DNA of 36,309 bases, from assembly GCA_937982665.1 (NCBI GenBank), contig CALJLD010000226.1, forward strand, positions 1-36,309. The letters are read 5' to 3'. Positions 16,827 through 25,856 of this stretch are shown one piece after another. The notes beneath the pieces are model-generated. The model saw only the letters and a program-made list of their open reading frames with translations, ran no database searches and was not told the origin of the DNA. Position numbers and translations under genes: made by a program. Every line of letters starts with the position of its first letter. Position 1 is the first letter of the stretch. This stretch comes from an uncultured Planctomycetales bacterium. GTDB taxonomy: Bacteria > Planctomycetota > Planctomycetia > Pirellulales > S012-138.

Positions 16827-17747
16827 TTAGTCATCTCGCGAAAGACGGTACAGCAATAACGCCGGTGTAATCGCCTCGAACAGCATCCGAGGAATCCAGT
16901 AGAAAGACAAACGCATTCCCAGGCCACTGATGTAGGGAGCCGAACCGATGAAGGCGATCACGAGCGATGCGACCATCAGCAAAAGGTATCCCATGGCTGC
17001 GATGCCCCCGACCTGCTTTGCCCAATACTGGTTGGTCAAGAGCCCAATGCCTGCGACTCCAATCCCGATGCTGGCCGCGGCGGTCAACATGCTAACAATT
17101 CCCAAGAAGGAAAACATGTAGCCCGAGGAAAATAGAAACGCGATCCCGTACAGCGACGCCGTACGTCCAAACCCATGCAGAATACAGAAGATCGCAACAC
17201 CAATTGTAAACGGGTCGGAATTGAACTCTGTGGATGATCGCCGACGCCGTTTTTGATTCCTCTGCGGCGTGTAGGAACTTGAAGGCGGAGACGTCGTGCC
17301 GCCTACCGGCCGGAACGTGAAACCGCTGGCCGGCATCTGCTGCGGGGCTCCTAGCGTATTCTGGACCGGTACACCGGCTCCCATTGGTGCGGTTGGGATC
17401 GAGTTTAGCCCGAACGGCTCGTCATCCGGCTGCGACATTGTCTGATTTGCCATGCCCGCTGGCGATCCAGAGGCGCTGCTGAAAGGCACTTGCAGCGGAT
17501 GGTGGCACGCTGGGCATGTCACCTGCTTGCCGGCCAGACTTGGCTTTGCTTGAAAGGCCTGCCCGCATGAGCACTTGACGGGGATCCGTGACTGCGTTGC
17601 GTTTGTGGTGCCGGCTGGGTTCACCGCGGATTGTCCATGCGGAATCGCGATTGGCTGCCCGCATTTCGGACAATTGGCCGACTTACCTTGCACGTTGTCG
17701 GACGCTTGAATCTGCGCTCCGCATGCACATCTGACCAAAACTGGCAT
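16827..17747 (-). CDS. Double zinc-ribbon membrane protein
   Basis: The product is 306 residues. I chose the ATG at 17747, which starts directly at the first zinc ribbon and has GGAAAGGGA about 8 nt upstream; the frame is open to 17804. Two ribbons of the form C-x-C-x16-C-x2-C are visible: Cys7, 9, 26 and 29 (RCACGAQIQ, CPKCGQPIAIP) and Cys59, 61, 78 and 81 (KCSCGQAFQ, CPACHHPLQVP). A Pro/Ser/Gly-rich linker of about 80 residues and a basic patch (NQKRRRRSST) come next, then about four membrane spans in the last 120 residues. Planctomycetes have many such ribbon-plus-membrane proteins of unknown function; the soluble part should be cytoplasmic. It shares its plan with the broken gene at 7043–7832. 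Confidence 0.8.
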   Translation of the reverse strand: MPVLVRCACGAQIQASDNVQGKSANCPKCGQPIAIPHGQSAVNPAGTTNATQSRIPVKCSCGQAFQAKPSLAGKQVTCPACHHPLQVPFSSASGSPAGMANQTMSQPDDEPFGLNSIPTAPMGAGVPVQNTLGAPQQMPASGFTFRPVGGTTSPPSSSYTPQRNQKRRRRSSTEFNSDPFTIGVAIFCILHGFGRTASLYGIAFLFSSGYMFSFLGIVSMLTAAASIGIGVAGIGLLTNQYWAKQVGGIAAMGYLLLMVASLVIAFIGSAPYISGLGMRLSFYWIPRMLFEAITPALLLYRLSRDD

Positions 17748-17988
17748 TGGGGAGGTCCCTTTCCTGTCCGGCCAAAGTGAGTCAAATCGCAAAGCAGCGT
17801 GCATTTAGGTGGCAACCGGACTACCTGCCCCGTTTATCTCCCCGAAAAGCGCGCACTATCGCATCGCACATTCTTTTCCGGATGCCACAAAAGATTCTCT
17901 ATTCAGCCAGTCCCCGTTGCGGCGCGCCACACAAGTTTGAGTCACTAGTGCGACTCGCTTCCGGCCCCAATTCGATACTCAGCCAACT

Positions 17989-18811
17989 TCACTCCACATC
18001 GAGCTCCTGCGGAGCATCGCGGTATGCGAGGATCTTCATCTGAATCTTGTTGATGACATTAGCGCATTGCATAAGGAAGACGAAAACGCTCGGTCACTTC
18101 GAAGTTGCTCATGCTCTAGTTTGTCGAGAGCTTCAAACTTGATTGCTGTAACATCTGCCAGGATTCTCTCGAGTTTTGCCGGATCGCGGCAATTCCACTG
18201 CTCTTCTTCCAGACGGATCGCCTTGGCAAGGTAGTCATAGAACAGCTTTTTCGTCTCGCACTCTTTGTTCCTCCGCACGGCGTTCCAATCGGACACGTAG
18301 GCCGTACAAGAGAAAGATGCCGGCTGGCCCAGCGACAAGCAGGTCTTTGCTGCCTGCGAGAAACCCGGTCCATGTTGCTAATTCCGACGGATCAAAGGGC
18401 TGAAAATACGCTTGAGCCGCTGGATGGAAGATATCGTTTGGAAGGTACTCTTCGAGAATTTGGTTTTGGAAATGATTTGCAGCTTGGGGCGATCAAATCT
18501 ACTTTCCGTGGCAGTCGTTTCTAAATGGTTTTTACCCTGCCGCTCAATCTCACGGGCAAACCAATGGGATCACCATGTATTGTATGCAACAGTGCATTCA
18601 CGAGCGGTGTCGGAGCATCCTGACGAACTGCAAGGTACTCAATAGATGCTGCAGTCTCGATATCCTGCGCAGGTATGGGTTCGCCTTTGATATCGACGCC
18701 GTACATTCCTCGCTTGATTGTATGTTCACGATAGACTGCATTCTGTCGCACGATTGCGCCCGCATTAATGGACACTAGCTCAATCTCATTTTCTTTGAGT
18801 TTTGTCATCAT
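17989..18811 (-). pseudogene. C-terminal relic of a TAXI-family TRAP-type solute-binding protein
   Basis: Reading from the ATG at 18811, the first frame gives ELVSINAGAIVRQNAVYREH, PIPAQDIETAASIEYLAVRQ and DAPTPLVNALLHTI, which I recognise as the second half of a TAXI-type (TRAP-T associated) periplasmic binding protein. After a stop at about 18521 the sequence continues in other frames. These give LPNDIFHPAAQAYFQPFDPS, a membrane span with LLVAGPAGIFLLYGLRVRL, then RLEEEQWNCRDPAKLERILA and FLMQCANVINKIQMKILAYR up to a TGA at 17989. At least three frame changes are needed. The N-terminal ligand-binding half is missing. The first ATG overlaps the kinase stop as ATGA, so the gene was coupled to the kinase or was joined to it by a deletion. 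Confidence 0.65.
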
Positions 18812-20280
18812 TTCGTCGCTGATCCAGCTAACTCGGCCTTTTGCTCGGCCAGGTCAGCTTCGCGTTCAGCCAAACTGCGACTCCAGACACCAAGCAAAAC
18901 CGTTGCCATAGCGATCACGAGTGTGCCGACCAAAAGAAACACCCGGGATGGCTGTTTTAGCCATCGTTGACTGCGTCTAAAGACGCTGGGTGGGTTCGCG
19001 ATTGTTGGCTGCCCGGTTAGGAACCTTTCGAGATCTTCAGCGAATTCCTCAGCAGTTGAGTATCGATCGAGCGGGTCCTTCTCAGTTGCTTTGCTGACAA
19101 TTCGCTCTAAGTCGCGCGGAATGGCATGGTTCAACTTTCTCGGACTCGGCGGCTGAGTCTCTGCGATCGCCCTAAGAATCGAGGGTGGATCCGGGGCAGC
19201 GACTAATCTGCGCAGTGTCAGTAGCTCGTAGAGTGTTGCTCCGAGCGAGTAGATGTCGCTGCGATGGTCAAACGTCGCCCGTTGAGAAAATGCTTGCTCT
19301 GGGCTCATGTAAGGGAGGGTGCCCATCATCTTGAACGTGTTCGTCAAATGCACGTCACATTCAATATGAGCTAGGCCAAAATCGGTGATGATGACTTCAC
19401 CGTCGTCATCGATCATCAAGTTGCCTGGCTTGATGTCGCGATGAATGACGCCGACACGATGAGCATAATCCAGGCCTCTTGCAGCTTTCGCAATAAGAGC
19501 GGCGACGGCACGAATGTAACCCTTACCGCCATGGTCTTCTCCGGGTGAGATGAATCCATGCACCGAAAGATGTGTTTCGTCCAGGCTGCTTCCGGTACTC
19601 TGCGGTGTTCCCATCGGGGGATTCAAGTCTGACGGTCCGTTAATATCACCTATCGTGGTGTCACCGCCATTCGTCGCCAATGCGCCGGGCGAATCAGATC
19701 CATGCCGCCCTCGCATATGTTCGATCACCTCGGCAACCGTCGGACCCTCGACATATTCCATCGCGAAATAGTAGATGTTCCGGTTCGGATCGCGACCCGC
19801 GCTGAAGACATTGACGATGTTCGGATGGTCCAGCTTCGCCGCGACTTCGGCTTCGAAGCGGAATCGTCGAATCTGTTCGGGATCAAGAAGCGCTGCAAAG
19901 GGCAGAATCTTCAAAGCGACGCGCCGATTGACGGATGGCTGGAAGGCCTCATAGACGATGCCCATCCCACCGCGGCCGAGTTCTTGCCGCAGTTCAAATT
20001 CGTCAATTCTCAAGAGATTCTGATCATTTGGATCTTCAGCGAATTGGGAGCTAGACTCGTTGTCTGAAAGAACACGGTCAGTTTCGTTCGGTGCCAAAGC
20101 GCCGGCGATTGCTTCCATCGTTGGCAAGAGCTCACGAAGTTTTTCACTGTATTCTGGAAACTTTCTGGCGTATTCGTCGACGTCGACAGTCAAGCCTCGC
20201 TGAAAGCGCTCGGCAATCTGATCAACGACGTTGTCGTAGCGAGGGTCAGCATGGAATCTCAAAGTGGCATTCTTATTCAC
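18808..20280 (-). CDS. Transmembrane Ser/Thr protein kinase
   Basis: The product is 490 residues. I chose the GTG at 20280 because GGAGG lies 8 nt upstream; it overlaps the end of the sigma factor gene by 8 nt. An N-terminal region of about 90 residues (DEYARKFPEYSEKLRELLPT) is typical of planctomycete kinases. The Hanks kinase domain follows: LGRGGMGIVYEA, Lys124, HRDIKPGN (Asp282), DFG at 300–302, and SPEQAFSQRATFDHRSDIYS. An extra segment of about 60 residues, rich in Gly, Ser, Thr and Pro, interrupts the domain at about 192–252, between the hinge and the catalytic loop. One membrane span lies at about 446–466 and only about 25 residues remain outside. With no sensor domain of its own, it may have relied on the adjacent solute-binding protein, now broken. 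Confidence 0.9.
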   Translation of the reverse strand: MNKNATLRFHADPRYDNVVDQIAERFQRGLTVDVDEYARKFPEYSEKLRELLPTMEAIAGALAPNETDRVLSDNESSSQFAEDPNDQNLLRIDEFELRQELGRGGMGIVYEAFQPSVNRRVALKILPFAALLDPEQIRRFRFEAEVAAKLDHPNIVNVFSAGRDPNRNIYYFAMEYVEGPTVAEVIEHMRGRHGSDSPGALATNGGDTTIGDINGPSDLNPPMGTPQSTGSSLDETHLSVHGFISPGEDHGGKGYIRAVAALIAKAARGLDYAHRVGVIHRDIKPGNLMIDDDGEVIITDFGLAHIECDVHLTNTFKMMGTLPYMSPEQAFSQRATFDHRSDIYSLGATLYELLTLRRLVAAPDPPSILRAIAETQPPSPRKLNHAIPRDLERIVSKATEKDPLDRYSTAEEFAEDLERFLTGQPTIANPPSVFRRSQRWLKQPSRVFLLVGTLVIAMATVLLGVWSRSLAEREADLAEQKAELAGSATK

Positions 20281-20905
20281 TATGCCCGCCTCCGATCTCA
20301 GCATTGCGCAATGCTGCGCCCAATTTTGTCAGGGCTCGCGAATGTTGCGATTTGACAGCACTCACTGTCATCGATAACGCATCAGCGATCTCGTTGTTTT
20401 TCATGCCTTCCATGTATCGCATACAAAGGATCTGTTGGCTGATTGCGGAAAGTCCTTGCATTGCGACTTGCACATGGACTTTGTTTTCCTGCCGTTCCAG
20501 CTCGTTGGAAACAGCGTTCTTAGATCCACTTGCGAAGTGTGCGGCGAACTGATTGATTGAATCATCAGTGAGTGGTAACTCGCACTCCCTTTTGACATCC
20601 CGCTTTAAAGCGCCATGCCGCCTCTTGGCATCAATAAGACGCTCGCTCGCAATCTGCCAGAGCCAGGGATAGAACTGAATCGGGCGGGTCTCAACGTATT
20701 GTGGAAGCCGCTCCGCAGCGTTGATGAGTGCTTCCTGAATAACGTCCGAAGCATCAATCCGGCGTGCCAGCTTAGCATCAAGCCGCAACGTGATCATCTG
20801 CCGAAGTCGGTCTCGATAAATTTCGAACAGCTCGTGGATCGCATGCTGGTCTCCGCCGGCCACACGATCAAGGAGTACAGAGACACGGTCGTGCTTGTGT
20901 GCCAT
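20273..20905 (-). CDS. ECF-type sigma-70 factor, planctomycete subfamily
   Basis: The product is 210 residues from the ATG at 20905, which starts the conserved part (MAHKHDRVSVLLDRVAGGD); the frame is open to 20980. Region 2 shows RLRQMITLRLDAKLARRIDA, SDVIQEALINAAERL and FYPWLWQIASERLIDAKRRH. Region 4 shows ISQQILCMRYMEGMKNNEIA and MTVSAVKSQHSRALTKL. It resembles the planctomycete-specific group modelled as TIGR02984 and is clearly different from the factor at 12517–13095. The stop overlaps the kinase start, so the sigma factor and kinase are co-translated. It should activate a dedicated regulon in response to the kinase. Confidence 0.92.
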   Translation of the reverse strand: MAHKHDRVSVLLDRVAGGDQHAIHELFEIYRDRLRQMITLRLDAKLARRIDASDVIQEALINAAERLPQYVETRPIQFYPWLWQIASERLIDAKRRHGALKRDVKRECELPLTDDSINQFAAHFASGSKNAVSNELERQENKVHVQVAMQGLSAISQQILCMRYMEGMKNNEIADALSMTVSAVKSQHSRALTKLGAALRNAEIGGGHSE

Positions 20906-21255
20906 GCTCGCGAGCTTCCCACCTGTGCCAAATACTAAAGCATCGCTGACAGCGGTGGGCACTATCCCTGCCGCAATCAAGCGGGCGCTTTGTTGTTAAT
21001 CAGGTTGCCGTGCGAGTGCGTCTGAAATCAGATTCGGGAGGGAACCTGGTCACCATTTAGGTCCTCACCGACTCTTTCTACATCAATGACCAGCACTTAA
21101 TGCACGGGAAACCCGTGTAGTTGAGTGTCGTGCGAACACCAAGTCCCGGGGGAGAACGCAACGAGTCAAGTTATCTCAGATCCGAATGGTTGCCCGTTAT
21201 ACTTAGGCAGGGGGATCAATCAAGTTCTCTGAGTAACCGCACGATTAAAAGACGT
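20906..21255. other. Intergenic region upstream of the second sigma factor
   Basis: These 350 nt lie between the protease pseudogene and the sigma factor, both on the minus strand. They hold the sigma factor promoter (no clear boxes seen) and a short perfect hairpin at 21101–21119. No gene or repeat is visible. Confidence 0.5.
21101..21119. terminator. Short GC hairpin, possible terminator of the protease gene
   Basis: CACGGG and CCCGTG pair around AAA, extended by a G–T and a T–A pair. It lies about 140 nt beyond the protease stop on the minus strand. There is no U tract, so the terminator role is only positional inference. Confidence 0.3.
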
Positions 21256-23584
21256 TCAATCTTGGCCATTGTCTGAATTTGACAGTAGCCGCACAGCTTC
21301 ACTTAGCTGCGTATCCTCATTGCCGACAAAACTCTCTGGTGATTGCTCGACGGTTACGTCCGGCTCGACATCGTGACCGTCAAACAGTTTTCCATCAGCC
21401 TGAAACGAGGCCATGGAAGCCAGCCGTATCGAAAGACTGCCACCGAGCGAAACGGTCTCGCTTCGCGCACTGCCGCCGCCACTGGCCGTACCTAGCAGCG
21501 TGACATTTCTCCATCCCTTCAGGCCGGCTAAGAAGATATCCGTGGCGCTGAAGCACTTCGCATTCATCAGAACGATGACGGGCTTGTCATAGTGATACAG
21601 GTCGGCCCGGGAGAGCCTATTGAGAACCATATAGTGCCATTCACTAAACTCATTCGCCGGCGGAGTCCACTCCGGACGAAATGACTGCCGGAACACGTCA
21701 ATCGCGCGGCGCTCGGCCGCCGTCCAAACATCGGAATCCGCTCGATACATGAATCGCGGAACAAGATGGTCAACGCTACGGCTGGGGTGCAACCTGTATG
21801 CCGCGCAGTTCATCACGCTAGGTCTATCGTGCTCATCCATCAGATACGAGAACATCTCGCGGAGGGCGTCACGTGAGCCTCCCCCGTTATCTCGGACGTC
21901 GACAATCAGCCCTCGCGTTTCGCGAAATCGAGGCATCCATTCCCGTATTTCTGCTACGGCTTGCTGGTTCATTGAGGAGATTCGCAAGTAACCGATGTCG
22001 TCCCCTATCAGTCGGGACTGTGACCGCGGCCATTCGCCGTAAATGGGGCGCCGCGTCGCAAGGGAGAGCTCGCGTACAACCTTGCTAGCGCCATCTGCCG
22101 ACTCGAGTTTGACCGTCAAAGTATTCGTTTTGGCAAGGCCAATTTCGGACCGCACAAAGTTGACATTCCGCAGCTCGCGCAATGCATGCCGCTTAATGTA
22201 TTGAGGCGAGCCGTGTGGAACGATTGTCGAGGCCGCTTCCAACCAGCGATCGATCTCCACGCCGTCAATGCGGCTGAGGTAGGGGAACTCAGGATCAACT
22301 AGCTTTGTTCGATCCGGCTCGAATGCGACAAAGCGTTCGTCAACCGGCTCTACGAGGAATGGCAGATAGCCATCCTCTAATCGAAAGCCAGAAACGCCAG
22401 AGTGCCCGTCCATGCCCAAGGCAACAATCTTCTGCAGTCCAATAGCGAATTTATTGTCTGTAATCCCGTTCGCGACTCGCTGTTCCAATTCCTTGATGTG
22501 TTGATTGAAGTCGACGTTTACAGCCCCAAAGTAGGCCCAGCGATCGTTGAGCGCTACTCGAAATAGCTCCAGCGCAGCCGATTGGTTGAGCGAACCACCC
22601 CGAGGCTGCGGGTTGGCATCGTCCGCTTGGTTCCATTTTTCGCGGACAGCTCGGCGATTCTCACTTGTCATCGGAGCGTCTATGAACACCTGTGTTTCTC
22701 CGCTTTCCAAGTCACGCAACTCGAGCGTCACGGTTTTCTCCGGGCGTTTCCGGCGGCTTCCATAACTTCAACGAGATCTTCCACAAACCTTTCCTGCCAT
22801 CGGTCCACGAATTTCTGGCGAGACGCCTCAAACAGACGTTGAGTGGTCAAACCGTCAATGCTCACCAGACCATACATCTTGCCCTGGAAGCGGACTTTGG
22901 TCGACTCACCCTCAAGCTGGACTTCGGTGAATGGCGAAACACGCGCCCAGTCCGGTTGCTGCTGCCTTTGGACAGCACGCGGAATAATGCGATCCTGCGC
23001 CACGAGTCGCCGCAGGTTGGCTTCTGTCATTTCCACTGACTTCATGGAGATGACTTGTCCATTGGTGTCAACCAAGACCAGGTCTGCCGTCCTGTTGATT
23101 TCGCAGCCCATCAGCCGCGCGATTTGTACCAGGTCCTCCGTGAAGCGCATTTTCGCTGGCCACAGAATTGCGAAATGTCCGGCGTGGGGATCCCATGAAA
23201 AGTTGCCAGCGTGTACCAGCCGCCGTTGATTTGCACTACTGGCGTCTCGCCATGCCATCGAATGCCTTCAAATGCAGACCATGATGGATACCCAGGCTGA
23301 CCGGAAAGGAACGGGTTACCTTGGATCAAGTTCGGATCGGGAGTTCTCTTATTAGAATCCTGACTCAGGCTACGCGCGGCCAAGGACTGTATGCGATCGT
23401 GCAGGACTGCGACTTCCATATGCAAGAGCCGCAGTTTGAGTGCATCAACATCAGCTTGGAGCTGGGCGACCGCGGGGCTCCCAAAGTCGAGCAGCGCACT
23501 ACGATCGTCGTCTTGCTCGTGCACGTCTGCTGCAATCGACGAGGCTGCCCAGAAAAAAGCGATTGCTAGTGAAATTCGCCACAT
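21256..23584 (-). pseudogene. Secreted S41-family (C-terminal processing) protease, two frameshifts
   Basis: Reading starts at the ATG at 23584 (AAAGGG upstream) with a signal peptide (MWRISLAIAFFWAASSIAAD). A coiled-coil-like part and a repeated N-terminal module follow (PVVQINGGWYTLATFHGIPT; later VSIDGLTTQRLFEASRQKFV, DRWQERFVEDLVEVMEAAGN). The first shift is at a TTTT run (23150–23153, plus strand) and the second at a GGG run (22742–22744). One extra base in each run restores …CGQRKMRFTEDLVQ… and …GNAPEKTVTLELRD…. The last frame holds the S41 catalytic core: GLIVDVRDNGGGSRD, then the nucleophile Ser in NAKCFSATDIFL, then GTASGGGSARSETVSLGG. The restored protein is about 776 residues. Because the restored sequence is smooth, the shifts are either very recent or consensus errors. 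A functional gene should not be excluded. Confidence 0.8.
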
Positions 23585-23707
23585 GAGAGCCCTTTCGTGG
23601 AAAGATTGTTCGGAAGACTTCAACCGGGCAGAGAATTGAGCTTTGGTGTGCTCTTCCTAGAGTCAATGCGCTGCGAGCCTGAGTTGCCTTGCAAGTGCAG
23701 CATTTCC

Positions 23708-25210
23708 TCACGCAGGGATCTCCAACGCGGTCCGGACCGCTGATTCAACAGCTCCTTCTATCCACCGATGGTCAAGCGAAGTATGTTCACCGGCGAATTG
23801 AATTCGCCCTGCGGGCTGTCGAATGACATTGTAATACCTGGACTCTTGTCCGGGGTTGAATAGCGCAAAGCCACCTCCGAAGTTCTCCATGTCTCCCCAC
23901 ATAACGCTGGTGCCACCTTCGATCAGATCTTTTCCTTTGAGCTGTGGGTGCAACACTTCGAGGTCCTCAGTTGCTTGCTGGACCTGATCCCCCACGCTGA
24001 GGTGTGACCAACGTCTTGCGTCTCGGGCCCAAGTATAGCTAACAAGCAGGACGCCTCGCTTGCCCCTCCCACGGAAATCGTCTGCGTGCTGCGGGTACCA
24101 CGTGGACCGAATACCAAGATCCGACTCGCTGCCTCCGCCAAGGATGCCCTCGTTTTCCCAGAACCGTTCACGGCACTGTAAGAGGATTTTTCCTGACTGG
24201 TCGTAATTCAGTCCGGTAATCGCGTTCCAGTGCGCTGGCGTGAAGTCGCGAATCCCTTCAACGTGCCGGAGCATCGGGAAGGGAATTGCAACGATGGCGT
24301 AGTCCGCAGTGACTTCCTTTTCGCGGTCCAGGGACGACTTAAAAGTGATGTCGACGGAAGTTGCGTTTTGGCGGATCTCCGTCATCTTCGCATCAAACGT
24401 GATGTTCTCGGCTAACTCCGAATAGAAAGACCACGGCAAGCGGTCTGCCCCTCCTTTGATTTCGTACAAATCTTGAAAGGATCCCGATAGCACTTCCCAG
24501 AGTAGTGCTGTTGCCGAATGGTTGAGTCGCGCTCGTTGGTTCTCAACGATCCCATACAGCGTTATCGCGTTTTCCGACCAGCCCATTTTCTGTAAGAATT
24601 GCCGGACCGTGGAGTCGCCCCATTCGTTTAAGATCTCCTCCCAACTTCCCGACTCGAACTGTTCCTTGAGTGGTGCGACCGTCTCATTCCAAAGTGTTCG
24701 TGGCGTTTTTCCTCTCTCATTCGGTTTGAGAGTGAAGCCTTCGATCTTCGGGTTTCGCTCAAACTCCTGCCAAGTCATACGTTGCTTGTTGACATAAAGC
24801 AGCTGGCTGGTTCGTTCCATGATGAACCGTTGTGTCTCCAGCCCGAATTTGTCGATGAACCGCCAAGTCAGCTTGTGTGCATCGGGGATGCGCATCGCGC
24901 CCCCTTCCGCATATAAACCGTGCGTGAAGGGCTCTCTCAGCGTCCAGACACGACCACCGACGCGTCGCGATGCCTCCAGAATGGTAACGTTGTGCCCAGC
25001 CTTCTTCAGGAGGTGCCCGGCTACCAGACCTGCCATGCCAGCACCAACGACGACGACATTCTTAGGGTTTATGGCCATGGGTAACCCCTCATCGATCGCC
25101 CGAAGCAACCGGGCCTTCTCGCTATCCTGCCCTCCCCAAACACGAGTTGGCGTCCAAAGGGCGGCGAATGAAGCTGCAGCAGCTGTTGTTAAGAACTCTC
25201 GGCGTCTCAT
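23708..25210 (-). CDS. Tat-exported flavin-containing amine oxidase
   Basis: The product is 500 residues from the ATG at 25210 (GGAG 5 nt upstream). That start places a twin-arginine signal at the very N-terminus (MRRREFLTTAAAASFAALW); the frame is open to 25243. The FAD-binding beta-alpha-beta motif VVVVGAGMAGLVAGHLLKKA (Gly56–Gly61) is followed by EASRRVGGRVWTL. The C-terminal flavin motif reads GRIQFAGEHTSLDHRWIEGA. This is the amine oxidase family PF01593, covering monoamine oxidases and L-amino acid oxidases, which oxidatively deaminate amines or amino acids with release of ammonia and peroxide. Substrate specificity cannot be read. Tat export suggests folding with FAD in the cytoplasm and action in the periplasm. 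Confidence 0.92.
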   Translation of the reverse strand: MRRREFLTTAAAASFAALWTPTRVWGGQDSEKARLLRAIDEGLPMAINPKNVVVVGAGMAGLVAGHLLKKAGHNVTILEASRRVGGRVWTLREPFTHGLYAEGGAMRIPDAHKLTWRFIDKFGLETQRFIMERTSQLLYVNKQRMTWQEFERNPKIEGFTLKPNERGKTPRTLWNETVAPLKEQFESGSWEEILNEWGDSTVRQFLQKMGWSENAITLYGIVENQRARLNHSATALLWEVLSGSFQDLYEIKGGADRLPWSFYSELAENITFDAKMTEIRQNATSVDITFKSSLDREKEVTADYAIVAIPFPMLRHVEGIRDFTPAHWNAITGLNYDQSGKILLQCRERFWENEGILGGGSESDLGIRSTWYPQHADDFRGRGKRGVLLVSYTWARDARRWSHLSVGDQVQQATEDLEVLHPQLKGKDLIEGGTSVMWGDMENFGGGFALFNPGQESRYYNVIRQPAGRIQFAGEHTSLDHRWIEGAVESAVRTALEIPA

Positions 25211-25856
25211 TGGTGCTCCAATCCTGGCTCTACCTAGCCTCAAATTATTCGAGAACAGTCCAGAGAAACGATCTCTTGGTTTAATCCCGCAGAAATCTTC
25301 GTCAGGTCGTGAAGAATCTCGAAAAACACAGGTTTTGTCTTAGATATTACCGCGAGATTAGAACGACAGTCATTGCTGAATCGCAAATGACTTGAGCAAC
25401 AGCGTCACGGAAGAACGGGCGCGTACCCTAGCCTCGACACTAGCGCATGCTTGGGCATTCGATAACACAAAACGCAAGACACGCCTTTGGTAGACACGGT
25501 CTTTCCTCGCAACGTTTGGGCTATTTCTTCCCCAACATCCGATTGTGGAAAATCCTGTTGATGCTGCGTTTTCTTGCAACGCCCAACCTTCCCTTGCGGG
25601 GTCTTCATTGGAGACCACTCCTTCAGGGAGGGATTGATTGCGTGCGCGATCTAGTGTTGTCGGAATTGCGCTCAGCGGCGATCCAATGAACACGTGGTTT
25701 CAGGCTTGCTTCTCGGCGGATTGTGGAATTTGCGCTGCAAGTCGCTAGAAACTTGGCTGTAGCTCTATCAACTAGCTGCGATTCCCCGCTGCCGGCGTCC
25801 CCCTCATGCGTCGACTAAGACGCGTGACGCACTAGTCGAAGAAAATGGAGAGGATG
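25211..25856. other. Divergent intergenic region
   Basis: These 646 nt separate the amine oxidase and the HINT protein genes. The only feature of note is an uncertain minus-strand reading frame at 25370–25693, listed separately. I see no RNA gene, repeat or clear promoter. Confidence 0.4.
25370..25693 (-). CDS. Doubtful small open reading frame
   Basis: There are 107 codons from a GTG at 25693 with no ribosome binding site. The product is rich in Arg, Ser and Ala (EDPAREGWALQENAASTGFS, VARKDRVYQRRVLRFVLSNA) with no domain or signal peptide. Codon use looks unlike that of the neighbours. It may be a chance frame across a conserved non-coding sequence. I keep it because it is the only long frame in this gap. 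Confidence 0.2.
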   Translation of the reverse strand: MFIGSPLSAIPTTLDRARNQSLPEGVVSNEDPAREGWALQENAASTGFSTIGCWGRNSPNVARKDRVYQRRVLRFVLSNAQACASVEARVRARSSVTLLLKSFAIQQ

